From: an uncultured Succinatimonas sp.
GTDB lineage: Bacteria; Pseudomonadota; Gammaproteobacteria; Enterobacterales; Succinivibrionaceae
Length of the DNA stretch: 32,780 nt
Reading direction: 5' to 3'
Assembly: GCA_937896115.1 (NCBI GenBank)
Contig: CALBLB010000034.1
Coordinates: 1 to 32,780, forward strand
Shown: in pieces, positions 1-7,312 of the stretch
Numbering within the stretch: position 1 is the stretch's first letter
Layout of the letters: every line of letters starts with the position of its first letter
Notes under the pieces: model-generated
Told to the model about the DNA's origin: nothing
The model's database searches: none
The model's input: only the letters and a program-made list of their open reading frames with translations
Translations under genes and position numbers: made by a program

Positions 1-366
1 TAATACTTATAAAAAACGCAATCCCCAACTTTTTCCACAAAATGCATGATAACTAAATTCACACTTTTGGCCTGTTTTACAACTAGAATAACTCTATATT
101 TCAGTTAATTGCCTTGGTTTTCAACTTTAAAACACCAAAATCTCCACGAAATACCTAGGGTAAATGAGCTTTTTTATCCGGATCTCATGCTTTTCCCAAT
201 TTCAGCAGTCGTAGAATCATCGTTATTTATCCATAATATCAATATGTTAATTAAAGAATAAACTTATTTATCCAAAAACAACTCAAAAATCTTCCGCTCC
301 GTTGGAAAAAAGCGTTTTTCAAAATATTAATTATCATTAATTTCTATAAATCTTCTGACGACAACT

Positions 367-620
367 GGTTATCGACATGCGGAAATTAGATAACTGATTT
401 TAAGAAAACTACCTATTAATTCAATTAATTGACACGATTTTCTGGGGATAAAAAAAACCTGATCTCGTACTTTGGGAGACTTTCTAAAATTTAAACATTA
501 ATGCTGTAATTTTTACAGATAGTCAATTGATTTTATTGAATTTTATTCATAGAAGAATGAGTAATCCCCACCTTAAGCCGATTTTTGTGAATTGGTTGCG
601 AAATAGCGTGGAAAGCTCTC
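367..620. repeat. Degenerate tandem repeat, copy A
   Basis: Blocks of this stretch recur further right at a constant offset of 563-564 bp. Examples are TTATCGAC at 369 and 933, ATTAATTCAA(T/C)TAATT at 415 and 979, ATTAATG at 498 and 1061, GTAATCCCCACCTTAAGCCG at 561 and 1124, and GCGTGGAAAG at 606 and 1170. Between the blocks the copies have diverged with substitutions and small indels. A small hairpin, CTGTAA-TTT-TTACAG (504-518), exists only in this copy. No open frame is shared by the copies, so the conserved unit is probably not protein-coding. Confidence 0.75.
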
Positions 621-764
621 GGTTCATCTATATAAAGCACCTCTCTTTTCAGTGCTTCAACGCTAAGCTTAAAAGTGCCAAAAATCTTAAGATAGGGACA
701 GATCCGCTAACGACAAACCGGGAAATGCGTTATTTATCTGCCGTTACCTCGGTGATGCGGTTTT

Positions 765-845
765 TTATCCCCCGATAGATGATAAATAAAAACTCAGGAT
801 AAACGGCATAAACAAGCCGTTTGCTTAGAATGCCGGCTACTAAAC
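765..845 (+). repeat. Dispersed intergenic repeat, copy 1
   Basis: This ~81-bp unit matches the reverse complement of 15706-15785, with 10 mismatches in the first 60 aligned bases by eye count. It has two parts. The first is a spaced dyad TTATC-N11-GATAA (765-785) around a conserved CCCCGATAG core. The second is a hairpin AAACGGC-N8-GCCGTTT (801-822). The tail keeps GGCT..TAAAC. It is non-coding in both places. It resembles the small palindromic intergenic repeats of enterobacteria in general style, but it is not a repeat family I can name. Confidence 0.75.
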
Positions 846-930
846 TCGGAAAAGGATTTAAAAAAGGATGATCGGTTGAAAAGTCCTGCAGACAAAAACA
901 TTAATTTGCATGGGAATCGATAAAGAATGA

Positions 931-1184
931 TTTTATCGACAAGCGGGAAAAAAGCTTCGTGATTATAAAAAACTTCATATTAATTCAACTAATTAGCAGG
1001 ATTTTCCTACCGTAAGGTAGGTGTTGAAACCGATGTTGCGCGTCCTATTAAGATCTGAATATTAATGATGAATTTTTTATAGACAGCTAATTGATTATAA
1101 AGGATTTTATCTTTGCAAAACTGAGTAATCCCCACCTTAAGCCGTTTTTTGTTAATTGCCTGTGAAAAGGCGTGGAAAGGTGAG
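931..1184. repeat. Degenerate tandem repeat, copy B
   Basis: This is the second copy of the block at 367-620, collinear with it at a 563-564 bp offset. It contains a perfect small hairpin (1006-1021, CCTACC-GTAA-GGTAGG) that copy A lacks. It ends about ten bases before the cysE stop codon, so it fills the cysE 3' flank. Confidence 0.75.
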
Positions 1185-1194
1185 GAAAACCAAA

Positions 1195-2028
1195 CTACAG
1201 CAGGTCTTTGTTTCTCATGGCAGGACAATAATCGTCATTTAAAGTCTGATCCATACCCAATGACGGCATGTATTCAATAGGACGACCTACCGAGCGTGCA
1301 GGAACACCTGCTACCGTGGTATGAGGGGGAACATCATCCAAAACCACAGAGCCTGCACCGATTTTGGCACCTTCACCTATGTGAATATTCCCAAGCACCT
1401 TGGCACCTGCACCGATCATTACACCGCGTCCTACTTTAGGATGACGATCACCCGAAACTTTACCGGGACCGCCCAAAGTCACCCCGTGCAACATGGAAAC
1501 CATGTCCCCGACTACCGCAGTCTCACCTATAACAATGCCTAAAGCATGATCAAGCATGATCCCGCGGCCTATCCTTGCGGCAGGATGAATATCAGCCCCG
1601 AAGACATCAGAAATTGCACACTGCACATAGCGGGCAAGAGGTTTGCGCCCCTGTTGCCACAACCAGTGAGCCACGCGCCAAATTTCCAGCACATGAGGAC
1701 CTTTTAAAAAAAGAAAAGGAACGACAGTGGAATCGGCAGATGCAGGATCACGGGCAATCACCGCACGCATGTCACAAGCCGCGTCTTCCAAAAGTTCAGG
1801 ACAGGACTGATAGGCTTGCATGCACATGGCATAAAGTTCGGTTCTGCCGACAATGGCATTGGCAAGACTGTAAGAACACACCCTGGCCAAAGCCTGATCA
1901 AAGCCTGACGCCGTAAGTATTGATTTTTCCAAGGCCGCACGCAATAACGGTTCTTCAGCTGCGGTTTTGGCAGCCTCGGCTTTCAGTTCTTTCCAGTAAA
2001 GTTCCGAAACGGTAGTGTCCTGATTCAT
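1195..2028 (-). CDS. cysE: Serine O-acetyltransferase
   Basis: CysE acetylates L-serine with acetyl-CoA to O-acetylserine, the carbon skeleton for cysteine synthesis in the cytoplasm. The 277 residues are close to the E. coli length (273). The N-terminal half is the helical SATase domain (WKELKAEAA, then the VVPFLFLKGPHVLEIWRVAHWL region). The C-terminal half is a left-handed beta helix of hexapeptide repeats (DIHPAARIGRG, IGETAVVGD, VGRGVMIGAGAKVLG, IGEGAKIGAGSVV) with the catalytic DHALGIVIGE and HGVTLGG segments. The ATG at 2028 sits behind a GGGAT ribosome binding site that lies inside a GGGATCCC dyad. It is 59 bp downstream of a metal exporter on the same strand, so co-transcription is possible. 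Feedback inhibition by cysteine is known for the family. Confidence 0.97.
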   Translation of the reverse strand: MNQDTTVSELYWKELKAEAAKTAAEEPLLRAALEKSILTASGFDQALARVCSYSLANAIVGRTELYAMCMQAYQSCPELLEDAACDMRAVIARDPASADSTVVPFLFLKGPHVLEIWRVAHWLWQQGRKPLARYVQCAISDVFGADIHPAARIGRGIMLDHALGIVIGETAVVGDMVSMLHGVTLGGPGKVSGDRHPKVGRGVMIGAGAKVLGNIHIGEGAKIGAGSVVLDDVPPHTTVAGVPARSVGRPIEYMPSLGMDQTLNDDYCPAMRNKDLL

Positions 2029-2029
2029 G

Positions 2030-2073
2030 AGGGATCCCGTATGTTCAAATTGAAATTTTGCCCTGGGATCCCT
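2030..2073. promoter_or_regulatory. Inverted repeat overlapping the cysE ribosome binding site
   Basis: AGGGATCCC (2030-2038) and GGGATCCCT (2065-2073) form a 9-bp dyad with a 26-nt loop in the gap between the exporter gene and cysE. The proximal arm is the only Shine-Dalgarno-like sequence in front of the cysE ATG, so the hairpin in mRNA would mask it. Each arm is also a palindrome on its own, so a protein-binding site is an equal possibility. Confidence 0.4.
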
Positions 2074-2087
2074 ACCTAATCTGCATT

Positions 2088-3107
2088 TTAATCTGCCGAT
2101 TTCTTAAGGTAGATCTCCTCGTTGGCAGCATCAGCTTTTACCACATCATCAGCATAGATCAATCCGTCTTTTTTGATTTCAGGAAGATCCGGCTCCATAT
2201 GCAGGCAAATATCGGCTTCCGGGAAAAGAGCTCTTAAATTGCTCTCGGCCCTGTCGGCAATATCGTGAGCCGATGCCAGCGACTGGGTGGAGTCCAGCAC
2301 CAAATGGCATTGAATATAGTACTCAGGGCCCGCTTTGCGAGTCTTGAGATCATGCAGGGATTTTACCCCATCCGTTTTTAAAACTGCCATCATCACCGCC
2401 TGATTCTCACGCATGGTCAGTGATTTATCCACCAAAGTAGACGCAGCCTCCATACCTATCACATAAGCGCCGTGCAGAATGAAGAAACCGATGAGAACGG
2501 CAAACATACCGTCAGCCCATAAATAACCCATATAACTTAAGATCAGGGCGGCTACTACACCTACGTTAAGACCGATGTCAGAGATATAGTGAAAACGATC
2601 GGCCTTCACCAGCTCACTCTTGGTTTTTTTAACCACATAAGTCTGAAAAGCCACCAGTAACAGCGTAAAAGCAATGGTACCCAAGCTCACGGCCACCGCC
2701 CAAAAGGCATTTTCAATCTCATGAGGGTTACGGAAACGATCGATGCCGTGAATGATGAGCAAAACTGCCGATCCGCCTATAAAAGCAGACTGCGCAAGCG
2801 ATGCCAGCGACTGAGCTTTGAAATGTCCGAAACGATGATCTCTGTCGGGAGCTTTCAACGAATAACGCAATACGATGAGATTTAGTATCGATGCCACCGA
2901 ATCAAACAGCGAATCGGTAAACGACGCAAACATACTGGATGAAGAGCTCATGAACCACACCATAAGCTTTAACAGTACGAAAGTAGCGCCGGTTACCACC
3001 GATGCAGTTCCTGCCAGCATAACCAAACGCCGATACCCGGCAAGACCGCTGGTATTCCCGGCTGCGGTTACCGCCTGTGCCTCGGCACTTTGATTAAATT
3101 TGGACAT
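2088..3107 (-). CDS. Cation diffusion facilitator metal exporter (FieF/YiiP type)
   Basis: This predicted inner-membrane antiporter exports divalent metal (Zn2+ or Fe2+ in characterised FieF/YiiP) against protons. The 339-residue protein from the ATG at 3107 has about six membrane helices followed by a cytoplasmic domain. The transport-site pattern is intact: DxxxD in FTDSLFDS (D65/D69) and HxxxD in HYISD (H173/D177), the DDHD set of YiiP. DHRFGH follows near residue 90. The C-terminal half (SLHDLKTRKAGPEYYIQCHL) is the usual CDF dimerisation domain. I chose ATG 3107 because AAGGAA lies about 9 bases upstream. An in-frame ATG at 3113 is too close to it, and the frame stays open to 3173. An acidic C-terminal tail makes it longer than YiiP (300). 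Metal specificity cannot be read from the sequence. Confidence 0.92.
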   Translation of the reverse strand: MSKFNQSAEAQAVTAAGNTSGLAGYRRLVMLAGTASVVTGATFVLLKLMVWFMSSSSSMFASFTDSLFDSVASILNLIVLRYSLKAPDRDHRFGHFKAQSLASLAQSAFIGGSAVLLIIHGIDRFRNPHEIENAFWAVAVSLGTIAFTLLLVAFQTYVVKKTKSELVKADRFHYISDIGLNVGVVAALILSYMGYLWADGMFAVLIGFFILHGAYVIGMEAASTLVDKSLTMRENQAVMMAVLKTDGVKSLHDLKTRKAGPEYYIQCHLVLDSTQSLASAHDIADRAESNLRALFPEADICLHMEPDLPEIKKDGLIYADDVVKADAANEEIYLKKSAD

Positions 3108-3471
3108 AAACATTTTCCTTCGGTGAAAAAGCGGCATCCCTGCCGTCTTAGTTTTTAAACAGCGACTCATCACTGCTTTTTGAAATAAGAATAGGGATTA
3201 ATTTTAAGTTGACCAAGGCTAATTTTAAATTATTTTTCAATATGTTAAGTTGCATATCGCTTATTAGCTCAGCCTTACTTCAGTAAGCTGCGGCTAAAAG
3301 AATTGATCTCAGGCACAAAATTGTGCGCATCTGCAGATAAGCAGGTCTTAAAAAACTTTTTGCGTTTTTTTCTCAGTCACTTTTTCGACCAAATGAACAA
3401 AGCGCGTGTTTTGATCGCTATACACTCAGGATATTTTTCATATAATCCCCAAAAAAAGGGATCAGTAAAAC
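3108..3471. promoter_or_regulatory. Divergent promoter region between the CDF exporter and plsB
   Basis: This 364-bp AT-rich gap separates divergent genes. On the plus strand a candidate promoter is TTGACC (3209-3214), 16 nt, TATTTT (3231-3236). A second candidate is a perfect -10 TATAAT at 3441-3446 with a poor -35, only 26 nt from the plsB ATG. A short dyad CTTAC-TTCA-GTAAG lies at 3274-3287. No convincing reading frame is present. Both promoters are sequence matches only. Confidence 0.35.
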
Positions 3472-5916
3472 ATGTATTTAACCGTACAAAAAATACTCAG
3501 GGTCTTCCTTTACTGGCCGTTTAGGATCACCACGAACCTCTCATCGGTACCCTACGAGCCTTTAAAACAGATACAGGTGGACAAAAACATACCCGTAGTT
3601 TACGTAACCGTATCTTCAGGGGTAGGCAACCTCTTGGCCATAGAAAGACTTACGCAAAAACTCCGTCTGCCTTCACCTTTTTCAGATCTGCGCTTGGGCG
3701 ATGAACGCCTGCCGCGCATCGCTTATCTGCACAATCCACGCATGATGTCGTCGACAGGTGCCGATGCTCATGCCGATAAAATCTTCACCCTGTGGCACCG
3801 TTGCTGTAAAAAACACCAAACCGATCTGCAGATAATTCCCATTTCGGTGATCTGGTCAAGAAACCCGGGCTATAAAGGCAAACCTCTTCACGGTTTCGGG
3901 ATCACCAACCATACCCCTTCATGGCGCAAATTCTTAAAACTGATGTTTGAAGGACGGGATAACTGCACCATAGTCTCCGGCCTTTTACATTTAAGTGCTT
4001 TGGACAAACGTTGCAAAGGCGATCCTGACATGAAACTTTTATGTCGTTTTGCCTCTATTCACTTCATCACCAAAGCCCGTCTGCTGGTGGGACGTCCCTG
4101 GCCTGATCGCGCGGAATTTATCAACGAACTGATGAAAAGACCTGCAGTAAAACGAGCCGTACAAGAGGAAATGCTGCGCAGCGGAGACGACTACCTTACC
4201 GTTACCAAACGCGGTCGGGCCATCTATGACGTGATGGCCGCAGATCCCAGGTACCCTTTGCTGCGTTTTTTAAATTCGGTGATCTCGCATCTGTGGAAAC
4301 GCATCTATCACGGTCAGCGCGTCATCGGGGCAGAAAACGTCCGCAAACTTATAGAAAGCGGTCATGAGATCATCTATATACCCTGCCACCGCAGTCACAT
4401 GGATTACGTAATGCTCTCCTTCGTGCTCTTTCACGAAGGATTGCAAATGCCGCAGATAGCCTCAGGCGACAACCTCAATTTCTTCCCCGTGGGTCCGCTT
4501 ATTCGTCGTTGCGGCTCCTATTTCATACGTCGCAAGATGAAAGGGGACAAATTCTATATTTCCCTGTTCTCAGAGTATTTAAGTCTGCTCTTTGAAAACG
4601 GCTACGCCACCGAATTCTTCATCGAGGGAGGCCGTTCGCGTACAGGACGTACCCTGCCGCCTAAAACCGGCATGGTGGCCATGGCCGTAGAATCACAATT
4701 GCGCGGTATCAACCGTCCCATTACTTTCATTCCCACCTATCTTGGCTACGAGCATGTCTCGGAGGTGAGATCTTATATGTCGGAGCTAAACGGCAGGGCC
4801 AAAACCAAAGAAAACGCCTGGCAACTCTTGGGTATATTCAGAAGACTGCGCTATTACGGCAGAGGTTACGTTACTTTCGGTACTCCTATCGAGATCCCCG
4901 ACTTTTTGAATGAAAAGCAGCCGAACTGGAGAAATTACATTGATCCTGAAGGCATAAAAAAACCGCATTGGCTTTTTGAAACGGTAAACCGTCTTGCCGA
5001 TAACATCATCCGCAACTTAAACGGTGCGGCACAGGCCAACGGCATCAATCTGTGCGCTTTGGCCATCATCAGCGATACAGATCACACCATGAGCATGTCA
5101 AGACTGAAAAACTGTTTGGCGCTTTACTTAAAACTCATGAAGGTGGACGAAAAACTGCACGATCTAATCCCCGGTGACAAGCCGTCGGTATTAATTTCTC
5201 AGGCTCTTGAACTGCACAAATTCAGGGTTTACGACGTGGGCGAAGACATGAAATTCGTACGCCCGAGCTACGGACAGACCTTGCAACTTACCTATTTTAT
5301 GAACAACATCGTGCACCTGTTCGCTTTGCCTGCTCTCGTAGCTTCCATCATCATACGTAACGGTCACATACGCAGATCCGACGTAATCTCTCACGCGCGC
5401 GCGCTCTTTTACTTCCTGCGTCACGAACTGTATGCTCCGGTGGACGAGAGCCGCCTCGACATGCTCATAGAGCGCTACATAGACTGCCTGCGCCGTGAAG
5501 GCTACATTACCGAAAATCACGGTCTCGTATGCCTTTCAGGAGACGGATACGACGAGATCTACATTCTTTCGCGCTGCATACATTTAAATCTCATAAGATA
5601 TCTCGTAGCAGTCACCGCACTTAAAAATACCCGCGACGGAACGGCCACGGTAGAGCAGTTTGTAGATACCTGCATCATGTACGCCCGCCGTCTGCCGGGT
5701 ACGGTAACCAACAATTCTCCTGAGTTTGCAGATCCCGTGATCTTTAAAGTTATGTGCGATACTTTCATACGTCACAAATATTTTTCTTTGGACTCGGATA
5801 GAACCATCTTCGTGCACAGCGACAAAGTGGCCAAGCTTTATGATGCCGCAGCACCTCTGTTGGGGGCCCGTGATGTTAAGATCTTAAACGGTCAGGCCCA
5901 AAAAGAATCCGACTGA
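3472..5916 (+). CDS. plsB: Glycerol-3-phosphate 1-O-acyltransferase
   Basis: PlsB acylates sn-glycerol-3-phosphate at position 1 with acyl-ACP or acyl-CoA, the first step of phospholipid synthesis at the inner membrane. The 814 residues match the E. coli enzyme in length (807). The acyltransferase HX4D motif, CHRSHMDYV, has H306 and D311, the same numbering as E. coli. Later acyltransferase blocks follow: GDNLNFFPVGPLIRRCG, FIEGGRSRTGRTLPPKTG and ITFIPTYLGYEHV. The ATG at 3472 gives a typical N-terminus; the ribosome binding site is weak (AAGGGA about 10 bases upstream). The FliL-like gene follows after 17 bp, so the two are probably co-transcribed. The minus-strand open frames inside it are shadows. 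Confidence 0.97.
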   Translation: MYLTVQKILRVFLYWPFRITTNLSSVPYEPLKQIQVDKNIPVVYVTVSSGVGNLLAIERLTQKLRLPSPFSDLRLGDERLPRIAYLHNPRMMSSTGADAHADKIFTLWHRCCKKHQTDLQIIPISVIWSRNPGYKGKPLHGFGITNHTPSWRKFLKLMFEGRDNCTIVSGLLHLSALDKRCKGDPDMKLLCRFASIHFITKARLLVGRPWPDRAEFINELMKRPAVKRAVQEEMLRSGDDYLTVTKRGRAIYDVMAADPRYPLLRFLNSVISHLWKRIYHGQRVIGAENVRKLIESGHEIIYIPCHRSHMDYVMLSFVLFHEGLQMPQIASGDNLNFFPVGPLIRRCGSYFIRRKMKGDKFYISLFSEYLSLLFENGYATEFFIEGGRSRTGRTLPPKTGMVAMAVESQLRGINRPITFIPTYLGYEHVSEVRSYMSELNGRAKTKENAWQLLGIFRRLRYYGRGYVTFGTPIEIPDFLNEKQPNWRNYIDPEGIKKPHWLFETVNRLADNIIRNLNGAAQANGINLCALAIISDTDHTMSMSRLKNCLALYLKLMKVDEKLHDLIPGDKPSVLISQALELHKFRVYDVGEDMKFVRPSYGQTLQLTYFMNNIVHLFALPALVASIIIRNGHIRRSDVISHARALFYFLRHELYAPVDESRLDMLIERYIDCLRREGYITENHGLVCLSGDGYDEIYILSRCIHLNLIRYLVAVTALKNTRDGTATVEQFVDTCIMYARRLPGTVTNNSPEFADPVIFKVMCDTFIRHKYFSLDSDRTIFVHSDKVAKLYDAAAPLLGARDVKILNGQAQKESD

Positions 5917-5933
5917 ACAATTTCGAGGTGTAT

Positions 5934-6395
5934 ATGCGCTTATCTTTGCTGTCCTTGCTCTTTCCGCTGGCACTGCTTACTCTCACGCCTTCAGTTCTTG
6001 CCGCTGAAGAAGCACCTTCAGGATCAGAAGGTGACGGAAAAAGCGAAAATGCCGCCCCGGCTGCGCCTGAGATCGGTTACTACACCTTAGAGCCTGATTT
6101 CGTCACCAATTTGGCCTCATCAAATCCCAATGAAAGGTTGCACTATGTGCGCATCAAGATCTCACTCATGCTTTTTGACGAAAACGACAAACCGGTGGTA
6201 GTAGGCTTAACCCCCGTGATCCGCGATGCCGTGTTAAGCGTGATCGCGTCAAAAGACTTCACCAAAATAGCCTCAGCAGACGGACGGGAAAAATTAAGAC
6301 AGGAGTGTCGCGAACGCATTGCCTCAATTATGCAGGACAAAGTAGGTTCCGATATAGTAAGAGACGTGCTGTTTCTTTCTTATATGTTCCAGTAA
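5934..6395 (+). CDS. FliL-like periplasmic protein
   Basis: This 153-residue protein begins with a signal peptide (MRLSLLSLLFPLALLTLTPSVLA, cleavage near AEE) and an Ala/Glu/Ser-rich linker. It then shows the FliL-family pattern: YYTLEPDFVTNLAS (Y-x-L-x-P-F-x-x-N), RLHYVRIKISLMLFDE, LTPVIRDAVLSVI, REKLRQECRERIASIM and a terminal VLFLSYMFQ. True FliL stabilises the flagellar stator from an uncleaved membrane anchor. Here no flagellar genes are near, and the N-terminus looks cleavable or only weakly anchored. ATG 5934 was chosen over the GTG at 5928 because GAGG (5925-5928) is then correctly spaced. It follows plsB by 17 bp, so co-expression with phospholipid synthesis is likely. Its role outside flagella is unknown. 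Confidence 0.75.
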   Translation: MRLSLLSLLFPLALLTLTPSVLAAEEAPSGSEGDGKSENAAPAAPEIGYYTLEPDFVTNLASSNPNERLHYVRIKISLMLFDENDKPVVVGLTPVIRDAVLSVIASKDFTKIASADGREKLRQECRERIASIMQDKVGSDIVRDVLFLSYMFQ

Positions 6396-6402
6396 ATTCA
6401 AA

Positions 6403-6434
6403 AAAAGCATGCGCTCTTAAAAACACATGCTTTT
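6403..6434. terminator. Bidirectional terminator between the fliL-like gene and glpG
   Basis: AAAAGCATG (6403-6411) and CATGCTTTT (6426-6434) pair as a 9-bp stem with a 14-nt loop between two convergent genes. A run of A on the left and T on the right gives a short U tract for either direction. Confidence 0.6.
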
Positions 6435-6454
6435 GTAATCCTGTTTAAAAAGGC

Positions 6455-7312
6455 TCAAGCAAAAAGTTTTGCGCGTTTTAAATCAAGATAACCTAAAACA
6501 AGTCCCAATAACAGTCCGCCGAGATGGCAGATATTGGCAGTACCGGAGGAAAAAAAGCCGAAAACGATAAAAACCGCACTTACGGCAATCAGTCCTTTGG
6601 GAAAATAAAATCCTTCGGGACAATCATCGCGACGCGACACCGTTCCCATATAAGCTATCACTCCGTAAACTGCTCCAGACAGTCCGCCGAAGATGCCGTT
6701 ATACGGCATAAAAGCAAACTGCAAAACGTTGGATATAAGCGAGACGCCTATAAATACCGAAAACAGCTTGGTTTTACCCAAATAGCGTTCAACAGGTCTT
6801 GCCATTGCCTCCCACATCACGAGATTAAAGGCTATGTGCATGATCCCGAAGTGCAAAAACACCGGAGTTAACAAACGATAAACATCCAGAGGCCATGAAA
6901 AATCCTGCATGCGGGTAAGACTGAAAGTCTCAAGCATCCACTGCTCGTTGACAAGCTGTCCTATGAAAAAAAGCACGCAAATGATTTCAACTAATGAAGT
7001 TAAAGAGCAAGGATCCCAATTTGCCCCGCAAAAAAAACTGCCTTTGATCTGTTTATTCTTCGGAGTTCGCGCTCCTTTTTGCCAGGAAGCGGCACCGAAA
7101 TGACTGTCAAAAGGGCTTTGAGCCCATTTGAGCAACTCCTGCTTGGCACGCGACACATCCTTTTGATCTGCAGCATACACCACCCAATGCTCGGAAAAGC
7201 CCTGACGGGCATAAGCATCGATCCCCAAGGAATTTAAGTGATCGGCAAAAGTCAAAGCGCGCTCCTTCGGGAGCACGCAGATCTCAAAACCTTTTACTTC
7301 TTCGAAAGCCAT
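6455..7312 (-). CDS. glpG: Rhomboid intramembrane serine protease GlpG
   Basis: GlpG is an inner-membrane protease that cleaves transmembrane segments of other membrane proteins. The 285 residues include an N-terminal cytosolic domain (1-70, FEICVLPKERALTFADHL..GFSEHWVVYAAD) as in E. coli GlpG, and about six membrane helices from residue 103. Catalytic parts are visible: H-x3-N in HIAFN (H159, N163), GLSGAVYG with the nucleophile S212, and ICHLGGLLLG with H263. The ATG at 7312 lies inside the end of hldD (19-bp overlap) with no separate ribosome binding site, so translation is probably coupled to hldD. In E. coli glpG follows glpE, so the partner here is unusual. Substrates are not predictable. 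Confidence 0.95.
   Translation of the reverse strand: MAFEEVKGFEICVLPKERALTFADHLNSLGIDAYARQGFSEHWVVYAADQKDVSRAKQELLKWAQSPFDSHFGAASWQKGARTPKNKQIKGSFFCGANWDPCSLTSLVEIICVLFFIGQLVNEQWMLETFSLTRMQDFSWPLDVYRLLTPVFLHFGIMHIAFNLVMWEAMARPVERYLGKTKLFSVFIGVSLISNVLQFAFMPYNGIFGGLSGAVYGVIAYMGTVSRRDDCPEGFYFPKGLIAVSAVFIVFGFFSSGTANICHLGGLLLGLVLGYLDLKRAKLFA

Larger units (their letters stand above)
1..1194. other. AT-rich intergenic region without a credible gene
   Basis: No reading frame here resembles a protein: the longest (527-778 plus, 1007-1228 minus) have no recognisable motif, atypical composition and no good ribosome binding site. What it does hold is a degenerate duplicated block (about 367-620 and 931-1184), one copy of a dispersed repeat (765-845), small hairpins at 504-518 and 1006-1021, and many TTATC/TTATTTATCC-like strings. 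One match to the DnaA-box consensus (TTTTCCACA, 31-39) is isolated. The region lies downstream of the cysE stop codon, and whatever lies to its left is outside the window. Confidence 0.7.

Noticed and set aside
31..39. DnaA-box match and AT-rich DNA suggesting a replication origin at 1-1194
   Set aside because: Only one consensus box is present, with no cluster of boxes or GATC sites and no origin-linked genes (dnaA, dnaN, mnmG, mioC) in the window.
429..457. TTGACA in repeat copy A considered as a promoter
   Set aside because: No -10 hexamer at 16-18 bp, and the hexamer is not kept in copy B (TTAGCA).
527..778. 83-codon open frame on the plus strand
   Set aside because: No recognisable motif, overlaps repeat copy A, and the frame is not kept in copy B; it is most likely chance.
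1007..1228. 73-codon minus-strand frame overlapping the end of cysE
   Set aside because: It covers the repeat copy and the cysE 3' end, with no ribosome binding site and no family resemblance.
5191..5520. 109-codon antisense frame inside plsB
   Set aside because: The sense strand encodes conserved PlsB throughout; the antisense frame follows from its codon use.
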